This document shows positions 11,240-22,900 of a DNA stretch of 64,000 nucleotides, piece by piece; the stretch's first letter is position 1, and every line of letters starts with the position of its first letter. The stretch is taken from positions 8,227,698 to 8,291,697 of the forward strand of contig NC_133939.1 in NCBI RefSeq assembly GCF_031877795.1, given 5' to 3'. The position numbers were made by a program, and so were the translations under genes. Origin of the DNA: Strix aluco. Lineage: Eukaryota; Chordata; Aves; Strigiformes; Strigidae. Below the pieces are notes generated by a model. That model was not told the origin of the DNA. It did no database searches and worked only from the letters and a program-made list of their open reading frames with translations.

Positions 11240-14200
11240 TCTTTGGAGCAGGTGAACCTCCAGCTGTGTTCCTACCCCTGTCTACACCATGGTGAACTGC
11301 ATAGGTCATCATTGCCTTGACAGGCCACCACTTGACCACAGACATCAAGACTCATCTCACAGATCTCCTCTGCCTCTTCCCTGCTCACCATACAACTCTC
11401 ACCAGCCACAAACCCCATAACCTCCCAGCCCTCTGCCAAAACCGGTGACCTGGTACAGAGAGCGTCACCCCAGCCCCAAGGATTTAACCGATACAGCCTT
11501 CCAACACAAAGGATTTCGGGAGCAGCCTTCCCCAGCACCGCTGCAGCTCCCCTCGCTGAAAGCTCTGGCATTGCCTTTGGTCCTGTGTCCCATCATGGAT
11601 GGTGTCTGCTGCAAAGGGACTGTTCTCTCAGCCGGCTCTCCTTACAATAGCAAATGACTGCAGATGATCTTCTCCACGCCTTAGGCACAGATAAATCATC
11701 CTTTGCTTTTCTGTCCCACCTCATTTCCAGTACTATCCTGTCCTGGCTGAGCTGTGGGACACGTGGTCCCCCTGCAGACCCTGCTGCACCAGCTTGAGAT
11801 GGGACATGGAGGGTAGAACATCCCAAACTGAAGCCAGTCTGGAGATGTAGCCGTGGTCCCCCTGGGCAATTCAACAGTGAGTAATCTCTGAGCGGCTGCG
11901 GTTTACGTGCTTGTGCACCAGGAGCCAGCCTGCCTGCCCAGGCACCACCTGCGCCCTCCGGACCCGGCACGTCCAGTCACCGCGCCGGCATGTCCTGCTG
12001 CTCCTCACATTCCTCTCTTGCTGTAACATTTGGAGAGCAAACCACTCCTGGGTGACACAGGGCTTTGGGACGAGCTGCTTGGGATCTACAGCTATCAAGT
12101 AACCTACAGATTTAAACCTTTTAAAGGAGAGCTTTGCCCCTCATTTTTAAACCTCAACCTTGAACCAGAACTGATCTTCTGCAAAACCTGGACAAAAACC
12201 TCTTTATTCATGACTAAAGCCCCTGTAAAAACAGCCTCTCCTTTGTGAATGTTTGCTTATGGCAAGGGGGGTCTAGAGCCTGTCCCCGAGGGAGAGAGCG
12301 CAGGGTGCAGAGGATGCACTGAGGTTGCGCGTCAGGGCTGACCTGCTCCCCATGCAGCTGCCCCCACCGTACCCTGCCCACTGCCTGCCTGCTCCCGTGG
12401 CTCCCAAATCCACACTTTGCTCCTCAATTCACAAACCCCACGTTATTGCATGTGCCGAAAGCAAAGCTGCTATAATAAAAGCAGACCCAGCAAACGCACA
12501 CACAGCTGGAAGTGCTGGATGGAGCAGGACGCCTCGAGCACCCTGACCATCCCCCTGAAGGCTTGCTTGCCCACTGGCACCTCCTGCGGGCCAGGGACCC
12601 ACGCTCCCACAGCCAGCCAGCAGAGCCACCTCAGAAGAGGGGCAAGCAGTCACTTAACTGGGGACAAATCCAGGCCAGATGCATGCCCAGCCTGGAAAGG
12701 AGAGGGGATGGAGTGGTCCTGCTGTGAACCACACGGGCAGTAGAACGGGCAGTGCTCAGGAGCACCTGCTCATCTCTCCTCCCCATCTCTCCCATGGCAA
12801 ATCCATCACTGCAAAAGGCTCAGCCACATTAACAAGGCCATTTTGTTAACCGGCCAGGGGCCTGGGGCAGACTCAAGGGCTGCCCCAGTGCTCCACAGCC
12901 CTCCTGGTTAGTCCTGTCATGTTGTGAGCTGTGCCCACAGCATCACCCCTAGTTGCAAGAGGCAGGAGGGACCAGTCTGGGTGTGCACACAGGTGTCTGG
13001 TGACATGCAGCATCCTTCCTGCAGCATGGGGCTCCTCAGCCCAGCTGAGATGGTTCCTGCTTCCCAGCCACCATGCAGGGACAGCTCTGCCGATAGGAGA
13101 AACATGGGAGACACCCACAGCAGGGGTTTAGGCTGCTCACCCCAGCGCTTGACCCCAAAGAGGCAACACTGCTCCACCTCAGGCTTTCTCCACCGGCCCC
13201 AAGCAGGGAAGAGGCACAGCTGCCCCAGCACAAGGCAGCTTCGCCGGCAGGAGCGGCTCTGCCCTGCCCAGAGGAAATGGACTGGGGCAGAGATGAGGCA
13301 GAACAAAGCTTGGAGGAATTAGAGGAATAATCACAGAACTCCTCAGCTTTAACAGCAAACCAGAATTAGTTACCTTCTTATACGAATTTTCTTGGCTCTG
13401 CTCCCTCTAGGCATCTCACTTTTTTCCTATGAAGTGCCTAAACTGAAATATTACCAGCTTTCATGGCAAAAACTTATTTAAAACCATTTTATTTCAGCAG
13501 CCAGAGAGAAGGGGAGACAGTGAACGAAAGGTTCACAGAAAATACTTTTTTCTCTCAATCTTTTTTCTTTCCATTAAAAACATCTTCTTTCCTCAAAATC
13601 CGTCTCCCAAGGATTTTTCAACTGGTCCTAATCAATAGGGTTGGGGTTTTTTTATTATTATCTCAGCAGAACCTTTTATTTAAAAGCTTAACTAAAGACA
13701 CCCCTGCTGTCCTGTCACTGATCCTGTCCCGGGCCCTTGGCTGGCGGAGGGCTCGCCAGTGCCTTGGCCAGTGCGTGTGGGACCACCCAGCCCAGCCCAG
13801 CCACCCGGCAGGTACCTGCCCTCCATCTCCTCTGCTGCCTGACGCCATGGGGCAGCCAGCTCCTGCACAGCTGGCTCTGCAGACCAGCTGAGACCATTTA
13901 GCACTTTGAGAAGGTCTGTCCTTGGCCGAAGTGACACACTGGATGCCCCAGAGGGAGCAGGCAGGGGGCAAGAAGGGGACACCCCTGCTCAAAGCCCTGG
14001 GGACGCGGCAAAATTCTCTTGTCCCACCGCCCCCTGGCTGCCCCAGACCCCTCCCCAGCAGGACTGGGGGCCGCTGACCATTTCTCTGCTGGTTATTAGA
14101 TTGTTCACGGCTCTCAGGTTTGTTTGAATAAGCCCTTTTGTTTGCCATCGCTTTCCCACGTCCCTTCGTTCGCCAGGCAGTCGCGTGTCCCGAGTCAAAG

Positions 14201-17200
14201 AGGAGCCCTGGCCGCCAGTCCCCAAAGAAAGTTTTCTTCGGAGCAAGACATCTGCGTTGGAGGGAACCTGCCAACATCTGCCACACTTTCCCCCTTTTCA
14301 AGAGCCTTTCTTTCCCTCTTAAAAAGTGCAGGAACAGATGTTAAAAGTTGTTTTCTTTCTCCAGGGTGTGAAATGTAGACAAATAGCAAAAAAGAAAACT
14401 CCAAGGAGCACTCACCCCTTTCTCTTTCTTTTTTTGTTTTTTTGGAAAGCCCAGGAAAAAAGGGAGGCTTTGTTTATGAAGGAGAATCCCCTTTTCAGTG
14501 AAACCTGGCAGTGGGCAATGCAAAACGAAAGCGGGAATTTGCAGAAAGCTCCCTTTAATGCTCATTTGCATTGGCCTGTTAGGTCCCTACAATCCCCAGC
14601 ACAGATGTCAGCCTTCCCCCAAAGCCAGGGCAGCTCTCCCGCCTGCACCCCCCGTGCCTCCAAAATAAAGGCCTTTGCCCTGACTGAGAGGTGTAAAATA
14701 ACTGTTTACAGCAAAAGCTGCTCTTCTTTTTCACTGCAGTGCTGTCTTACAAATGAACCTTGAAATGAGCTCACCCAGAGCAGATGCCAGCAGGCAAGCC
14801 AAGGGGCTCGCCCCACCGAGGCTGGGGCTCAGCTGCCCTGCGTGGGCTGGGCACGGGCCCTGGCTGGGTGCCAGGGGCCACCACACTGTTCTTGGCCCCC
14901 ATCACACCCGTCTGTCCCCAGTACCCACCACCTCACCACCAGCACCCCCCTACCTGCCTGCTTCACGGAAGCCAAAGCAGCAGGGGAAGCCTGTGTGTGA
15001 CCCTCTCGCAGGGCATCCCCCTCTCCCAGGAGCTCGGCAGCACCTTGCAGGGTAAGGAAAATGGGAGGGAGGATAAGGCAGAAGCAGCAAGTCCAGGCAA
15101 GGAGGAAAGGGAGAGTGAGGGAGGAGGTGCCACCACCACAGAGACCAGAGAGACCTTTCCTGGTGGCGCTGAGGCTGGCCAGCCCCTGGACCACTAACAT
15201 GGGGGGCTCACACAGCACCCTGCAGCCATGCCCAGCCAGGCAGGGATGCCAATGGGCACAGGACATGTTTTTCAGAGATTTTAGGCAATTCTGCATTTGC
15301 TGACACTTCTGCCATGCTCAGCTGGGCCAGAAGCCAAGTCGTCTCAGGCTTTCCCCTGCTGCCCTGACTGTCTTGGGAAAGTGCCTCTTTCTGCACGAGG
15401 TGGTGGTGGAGAGGTGTGGGGGGGAACATACACACCACTTCACCCACTGCCTGAGCCAAACCCAGCTAGAAGCTGTGTGCCCAGGTGACAGGCAGGCACT
15501 TTGAGCCTCAAGCACCCTAAAAAACTGCCCAGAGCCAGGGGTGCGCCCACTCCATGCCCCCCTATCCATGGGCAGGGCAGAGCCCTACCCCAGCCCACCC
15601 GCTGCCTCTTCCACACCAAGCTGCTGGAGTCGTGTGGCGATACGAATGCCTCAGCTCGCCTTTTATAAATACCGGCAACACTCCACTTCCCAAGTTGGGC
15701 TGGAAAAAGCTTGAAAAACCAAAGGAGTCTTCACTCGTGAGCAGCCAGGGCTGGCTGATGCGAGAGGCTCCTGCACGGTGCAGTGGGACCTCCTTTGGCT
15801 GTCTGTGGGGGGACGCACCTGAGATAAGGAGCCCATCCCTGCTCCCTTCACCTGGCACAAAGGACAAGTTACCAACCTTCCCCTCCCAAACCCTCCTCTC
15901 CCAGCACAACAACCACACCAGCCTGTCTCGGACCCTTGCCAAGTAGGGTGTTTATAAAACTGGGTAACTGCACCTCAGCTCCGCATTTGACTGACAAACA
16001 ACCTCTGCCTGCAAGATACCACGTCTGGGGACATGATTTCATGGTGAGCCCAGGCAGCAGGGCGTACAGACATGCTGCAAGTATGTTTGCATTTACGCAC
16101 AGGCAAACACACACCCACACAGTGTTTAAGCAAGGGACGCAATGTCCTCACTTTTATCTCTGGGGTACATCCCCACCCACGGCTGGAGCGGGGAAGAGAA
16201 GGCTCTGCAGCCGCCACACTATGCCGGGTGCTGGGAAATCCCACCGGCAGATCGGGAAGGCTTCCAGTGCTTCTGAACCACTGCGGCCACTTCCTCTCCA
16301 TTTCAATAAGGTGACACATTTGACACCAACCCAAAGGGCTTCACCTGCGGGACTCAACAGGACACTGCCAAATCCTGCTCATTAGCAAAGCGACCGTCAG
16401 AAAGCAAAAGCACAGTCATGAAAAACGCCTTCATACTCCCCCCAGACCAGGCAGAAGTGAGGAAGCATAAAAGTGCATTCTCATCCTGTGCCAAGTCTCC
16501 TCCAAAGGCCCGTCTGCTTCTGCACTAGCATTTCAGAGGAGTGAACAGAAAAACACCCTTCCCCCAAAGCCACCCAAGCCTTCTTGCAGCACGGGAGAAA
16601 AAAATTCAAAGTAGTAAAAATGGCACAGAACTAACTCATCTCTAGGTTCATTTGCATCTGCAATGGCCTGTAAGTATAATACTAAATTCTACACAGCAGA
16701 CAAGAACTAGAAGAGTTGCGTATTTCCTACATCCAGCCACGTGCAACGGAGAATTCAGGTTCCCAAGAGGTGAGTAAAGTTCCCGTGTTTTCCCTAGAGG
16801 ATTTCTGTGATGGAAACAAGTGTTCCTACAGACATCTGCTGTCAACAGTTTTTAATCGATCATTATTACCTTGTAATAATAATTCCTGGGAGCAGGAACT
16901 CCTAGCTCAAGCACTCTGTTATTAAATTAAGAGGCTGCTTCAAAGATGTAAAATGGCTGGGGCTTGAGTTAGCAGGTAAAAAGAGGCATTGCTTCAAGGC
17001 GATAGAGGGGAAAAAGGATGGGTAGAAGGCATTTTTTCCCAGGTGTAACTCAACTGCTTCCCGGCTATTGTTTCCCTCCCTGGGAATCTGTGCAAATTGA
17101 GCGAGGAGCCGTGCAAGCTGCTCAGAGCGCGCCCATTTTCTTTCCCTTCTTCCCTAACAAAAGAGCCCTCCAAAGCCCGGCGTCGGAGGCTGGACATCTG

Positions 17201-17240
17201 TCGCCGTTTGGGGGGGCCGGCGTGGTCATTGAAAAGAAGC
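11240..17240. other. Intergenic region upstream of HES gene 1, no gene recognised
   Basis: Moderately GC-rich DNA with many overlapping chance open frames on both strands (the largest 212 codons on the minus strand at 13663-14301), none resembling a known protein. It contains a perfect RBPJ-type motif on the minus strand (TTTCCCACG, 14152-14160) and TATA-like boxes at 15664-15671 and near 15952. None is tied to a recognisable transcript. Distal regulatory DNA of the neighbouring HES gene could lie here, but the sequence alone does not show it. Confidence 0.5.
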
Positions 17241-17246
17241 AGTGAC

Positions 17247-17356
17247 CTGTCAGCTTTGATTGATGGCCACAAACCTCCGGGCTCGACCCCTCGTGTGGGA
17301 AAAGAAGTCCCGCCAAGGAAAGTCCCCTTTCACATGCTAATTCTGGGTTATAAATA
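17247..17356 (+). promoter_or_regulatory. HES gene 1 core promoter: MEIS and HOX-PBX motifs, RBPJ site, TATA box
   Basis: Within 110 bases upstream of the presumed transcription start lie, in order: CTGTCA (17247-17252, a MEIS/PREP half site), TGATTGATGG (17257-17266, a HOX-PBX consensus), TGTGGGAA (17294-17301, a perfect match to the RBPJ/CSL site YGTGGGAA through which Notch acts) and TATAAATA (17349-17356). Transcription should start near 17380, giving a 5'UTR of about 95 bases before the ATG at 17473. A TATA box and close RBPJ sites are typical of Notch-responsive HES promoters. Actual factor binding is inference. Confidence 0.65.
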
Positions 17357-17472
17357 CAGCAGAGGAGCAGCGGAGCAGCAAAGAGTCCGTCTGGAAAGGG
17401 AGCGACCCGCTGCTCGAGTGCCTCCTTCCCATCCCATCCTCCCGGCGCCTGGGGTGGGCAGGCTGGATGAGA

Positions 17473-19215
17473 ATGACCGCCGCAGCCACCGCCGGTGGCA
17501 CCCACAAGCTCACCAGCACCAAGGAGGAGAGGAAGGTAGGTCCACTCCGTGCTGCTGCAACTGCAGCCCCACGCGTGGATGCTGGCACCGGGCATGTGAA
17601 TGATGAGTGCTGAGGCTGCGGGCACTGCTTCTAGGAAAGAGGAAAGGGACAATTAGTTTCCTCTTATTATAAAGATTCTTTCTCTGAATTTAACCCATGT
17701 GAGTGTTTTTTCTGCTTCTTTTATCCACCTTAGAAAGGTTCCTCTCTGGGTTTTTTTGCATAAACACTGCTTAAAATGAGTGGAAGTGGGAAAACTGAGA
17801 GCTGATACCATCTAAGGGACAGGCCGTGACTGGAGCTGGACACGGCACACTCTCCATCCGTACCTTGTCCCTGCCGAGCATCGCATCACCCCATGCTGGC
17901 TTCACGCAGGGGATGGGGCTCTCTGCCCTCACTGAACTGCAGCAGGGAGAGGAAGAAAAAATATCAGCTGCAATTTTTCCTCCTCCTTTTCTTTTCTCTG
18001 CCAGTTAAGGAAACCCCTCATTGAGCGGAAGCGAAGGGAAAGGATTAATAACTGCTTGGACCAGCTGAAGGAGACCGTTGTGGGTGCCTTTCACCTGGAT
18101 GTAAGTGCTCATTTTTATGCTGCTTTTTGTCCTTTTGCTAGTGGGAGATCGGTTTTGGTGGGGAGCGTCCCTTCTTTTGAGAAACTGGGCATGGTACAAA
18201 CTCTCCGTTGCCTCTAACTGCTGCACTCTTCCCTTATCAGCAGTCTAAGCTGGAAAAAGCAGACATCCTCGAGATGACGGTGAAGCACCTCCAGAACATC
18301 CAGAGCAGCAAGCTGATGGGTGAGTGCCCCGTCCCCCCACGCTGCGAGCTCGGGCAGCGCCAGGGCAGGGGGGTGCCAGCAGATTTAATCGGCTGGCAGC
18401 TTGGCAAAAGCATCTCTCAAACCTGTGGAGGCCCAGGCTGCTGCTCGGTTTGGCTTTCTCCACTAGATGGGGAGATGGAGCTGGGCACTGGTGAACCCAC
18501 GGAAGGTTTATTTGCCCTTCCAGAGCCGCTTTTTGGTCTAGTTTTGCCCGTGGAGGTGGGCAGGAGGAGGCGGGGGCTGCCTGCCTGGGTGGCTCACACC
18601 CCTCATCACCTTCCCCCTGCGCCCTGCAAACGATTCACCTTATGGGAAAGCCCAGTCGGCTTCAGCAACGAGCCCCCAGGAGCCGGTGCACACGGGAAGC
18701 CTGGTGAATGCTTGTAAGCAGGAACATTTCTACCCGCTCACCAACCCCCTTGTCTCCTCTCCCACGCAGCCGACTCCAAAGTGGGGCTGGAAGCGCAGCA
18801 GAGGTACAGCACCGGGTACATTCAGTGCATGCACGAGGTGCACAACCTCCTCCTCACCTGCGAGTGGATGGACAAGACCCTCGGGGCGCGCCTGTTAAAC
18901 CACCTGCTGAAGTCCCTGCCCAGGTCTGGCGAAGACACCTGCAAAGCGGCATTAAGGTCTTCGAGCCCATCTCAGCAGCCTCTCCCAACGCCAAAAAGTC
19001 CCCTGAGCCCGAAGGGAAGCACACGGGGCACAAACCCATCACAGGAGCGCTTCTACCCCGTGGAGAACAAGCAGGCTTCAAAAAATTCCTTCCAGCTGCC
19101 GTCGCTGTCGGTTTTCAGCCAGGTCGACGCTGCACCACCCAGGCAGGTCCTGCAGCCAAATTTTTCCCATAACAACCCTAGAGTGGGGTCATTAGATATG
19201 TGGAGACCGTGGTAA
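17473..19215 (+). CDS. HES-family bHLH-Orange transcriptional repressor, HES8/HES6-like (HES gene 1)
   Basis: There are four coding exons: 17473-17535, 18005-18100, 18241-18319 and 18770-19215 (63, 96, 79 and 446 bases, together 227 residues). All junctions are GT-AG and intron phases are 0, 0 and 1. Residues 22-79 form the bHLH domain; the basic part RKPLIERKRRERIN carries the proline typical of HES proteins. Residues 91-130 form the Orange domain (RYSTGYIQCMHEVH, then LLNHLLKSLP). The protein ends in WRPW, which recruits Groucho/TLE corepressors. A nuclear DNA-binding repressor in Notch-linked cell-fate control is expected from the family. An in-frame ATG at 17467 exists, but the ATG at 17473 has A at -3 and gives the MTA start I associate with this subfamily. 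Overall it resembles fish Her8 and the second avian Hes6 more than HES1 or HES5. The subfamily assignment is from memory, so no symbol is given. Confidence 0.9.
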
Positions 19216-19910
19216 AGTGTGTTTTAAAATGTTTATCCTAACCTTAGACACTCTTACATATGTATCTTATAGATATGTTTCTTTAAAACACTTGTGGAGC
19301 AAGTCTGTTCCTGTAGGTGTACTAAAGACCAGGGTACTTCAAACCGAAGTAAACCTATGTGTAGCCTGCATTGTAGAAGGCTGCTATTATTTTTTATTTA
19401 TTTAATACATCTAAGTTATTGTATAGAATCCTCTCGTGCTCTTTAGTGTATATTAATTATATAGCTTTCTTGTCTTACATTCTTAAAATAATTAACTGCC
19501 TATTAATAAAAGAACAAGTCAACAAGCAACAACCCTCTCTGGCATCAAGCTTACCTCCCATAAGTCACTGAGACCACCTCACTGGATAAAGGGGTAAACG
19601 GCTGATCTCTTCTGCTTTTCATTTTTATTATTATTCCTGTGCAACTGTAGGAGATTCCGGTTCTGATTCCTGTAAAAAGGCTGCAGTGATTAGGAAAAAA
19701 GAGAGAAAGGGAGAGACTTGGTTTGGACTTTATAGGTTGTTTAGAAATGCTCTCTGGATTGCTCCATCGGGCTGTGCTGTTCCCAGCCACCTGGACATCC
19801 TGACATTACTGTTAAACTAGTGAGCTATGTGTATATAAATGTTACATATAGTTATATTTAGGGATCATTTTTTTGTTTCCGTAACTAAAAGTTCTAAATA
19901 AACTTTTGGA
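19216..19910 (+). other. 3'UTR and poly(A) signals of HES gene 1
   Basis: After the stop codon the DNA is AU-rich. A perfect AU-rich-element nonamer TTATTTATT lies at 19394-19402, a class of element that shortens mRNA life. A canonical AATAAA is at 19505-19510 (3'UTR about 300 bases), and a second AATAAA at 19897-19902 could give a longer form. A Pumilio-type TGTATATA near 19831 would be included only in the longer form. Confidence 0.7.
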
Positions 19911-22900
19911 AGATAACAACTGATATTTCTCCCAGCCTTGTCCTGTCTGCTCTGAATAAACAGTACTTGGGGATCTGCTTTTGTTTTCTTCTTTCACAAA
20001 TGTTTTTTCCTGCATGCAGTTAAAAGAGATGGTTTGGTTTTTGCCCCTGATGCTTGGCAGAAAAAGCAGTGTGCACCACACACACAGACAAAATCACCTG
20101 GATCACAGTAACACTTAAAAAGTTATGAAAGAAATCAGGAGTTGGGTTTAACAGCCTAGATCTCAGCTTTAGCTTTTACTTAAAAGGGAATCGCAGAGAC
20201 AATCTAAAGGGCAGAAGGTAAAATTCCTTGCAAATTGGACCAAGAAGACCAGGACAAATCTGCTCAGCTTGTTGGCAACATTTGGTTCCAGTTTTTCATC
20301 TCAAAGGCAGTTAAAAGTTCCTCACAGTTAAAATAAAAGAGCAAGGAGCTCTTAAACAAACACTGTGCATACTAATTAATGGACCCGCAATTCAGAGGGG
20401 CTCATTATGCAGCGAGATCTATTTGATGATGCCCCGAAGGAGTGAAAACCATCACCTCTAGGTTTAGCATCTTTCTGTGAAGCTCTCCCTTTTATCCAGC
20501 CCTCTTGAAGAGCCTTTAGGAGTGGTGACATAAGGGTGGTAGGAGAAACAACTGGCCTACACATGGCTGCGTGGAGGCAAGGCAGGTTTCTTCAACTGTG
20601 GGGTCAGAAGACAGGTAAAGACACAGAACTGTACAGATCCCGCAAGAGCCCCCACGGCTGCACCCACCAGAGGAATATCCACTGCCCAGCACTGGGATCT
20701 GCACACCAGTGGGGCAGGCAAGAGGAGCAGCTCCCTACCCAAGATCAGGCCTGAAGTTTTCTTTTACTTCTAGATGCATCTCATGGCACTTGTGGCCACC
20801 TTATTGTTATGCTGGGAGAGGCTGTGATGAAAATATTTTACTATGGTTTGACAGCATCATCTTAAAAGCATACTTTCCTCCTGAAAGCTGTAAATCCCCA
20901 GTGACTATAATTATCAGCTATGGTTACCATGCTGAAAACAGATCAGTGGGAAATACATATTTCTCACCATCTCTGCTTGTTTACTTTGTGCGTTTGAAAA
21001 TACTTTGTGGTTAGTGAGTTTTATTATTTCCTGTTTCTAATCAGTAAGGTTTTTTTCTGTTGTGGGTGTGGAGGGAAGGGTCACATCGCAGCTGGCGAGA
21101 GTTTTAAAAATAGAAAAGTGAGACTGCAATACTTGGCCAACAATCTCCAGGAACAGTTTTAGTACAAGACACTCATTTTTCATTGCCTTCATTTCAAACT
21201 GATTGTGACCTTTCATACGATCTCCCTGTCACGTATCCAATTAATGCTGCGGGAATCCGTTGCAAGTCACTGGTCTTCAGTAAAGAAAACATTTCTTCAG
21301 AAAGGCAGAAGATTACTCATAGCACTTCATATACACAAATTTCAGCTACTACTTGTGTTTGACAAAGGAACTCTGAATTTACTTCAAACCCATCTGGTTT
21401 TACCAAAACCAGGACTGTACAAGAGCAATAATACCTTGCTCTTCAATATAGGTACCTCTCCACTGACAACCCAAAAATGCATTGCCAGCTACTACCATCT
21501 TCTCCCCAGGAAAAAGGAGGCACAGAGAAGTTTCCCCAGCCAGCTGGCTAATGCAGAGTAGATAGCACTTTCCTCCTAAGTCAGTGTTTGAAGCTGCACT
21601 GTCACACACACTCTGGACACAGCAGCAGGACCCATACAGATGCTATTTTCGCACCTGCAGCAGGTGCCAGCAGCTGTGTCTTGTCTGCTGGGGGTGCCAC
21701 AGCGCAGCCCAGGGCTTGGTCCCCCAGCACCCAGGTGAGGCACCTTTGAGACCGCCCCACCGTTCCCACCTGGGACTGGATGCCCAAGGCAGCAGGAGTT
21801 TGGAGGTGCAGACAGTGGGGATGCTGCACACCCGGGTCTTCACCTCCGATGCAGACTGGAAATGGCCAAGACAAGCACCCAGACCAGATTCCTCGGCATA
21901 GGCATGGCCGGACAGACCTGTTTGCTGGAAGCGGTCACAAAATGCATCACATCTCACTCAGCACAGACAGGGCTGGGACAGCCTGGTGAGATCTGGGCTT
22001 TGTTTGTTCCCTGCCAAAGTGCTGTTCCAGACACATATTTGTGAATGGAACATTAAAAAGCAGAGGCCAGTTGCTACATATACAGGGATGCGAGGAAGGC
22101 TGGACCCAAGGCTCAGGACTCCCACATGCCTTTAACACAAAGCAATTACGGATTTATACAACGTAAGCCCAGGTGGACAGAATACCCACATGCATAGCAG
22201 CTCCCTTTATATAAACTGCACTCCTAGACCAGCTCTCATGAAAACCAACAGGAAAACTCCCACTTATTTCTCAGAAAATGGGACCAAATCCTTTCCCATT
22301 AGGAACGTACAGAGGCACATAAGTAAGAGAACTTACAGTCCTCCCAGACACATACGACCCTCAGGGACTCCAAGCGTCCCTGCCTTTTTCCTTACTCCTC
22401 TTCCCACCCTGAAGGCACTGGAGAAACCTGACCCACACAATCCCACAGTCCCCCACAGCAACCAGACCAAAATGCTCTAGGGATTTAGGAGTGGTGCTGA
22501 GCCCCTGCACATCATTACCCGAGAGGGCTGATCACGCTGCTTAAAAAGGGAACACGAGCCAAATTGTCAGTTGACCTCTTTGTTGAGGGCTCGCTTTGGC
22601 AAAGAGGAGACTCTGGCCTGCTGGCATGACCTCTCCAGGAGCCATGGAGGGACTCCTAATCCTCCACACTCACAAGCAAGAGACCTTGCAAAAGCCCACG
22701 CAAAAGTAATTCCGGGGCAAAATATTTTCAAAGTGATTTGAATCACACTGCTGTGGCTGCAGTGCTTGTAGCTCACTAGCAAAGTGCTCCTCTTGGGAGG
22801 GAAGTGAAAACAAACCCACCAACAGCAGAACACCACAGACTTCACTTTCCCTTTATATATGCCATTATCTCACAGCTTCCACTGCACTCCTGTCTTTAAC

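Noticed and set aside
13663-14301. A 212-codon minus-strand open frame
   Set aside because: No domain, mixed low-complexity composition, overlapping open frames on the other strand and no promoter or poly(A) support.
15661-15674. TATAAATA box about 1.8 kb upstream of HES gene 1
   Set aside because: No exon, donor or coding start follows it, and the TATA at 17349 fits the HES gene much better.
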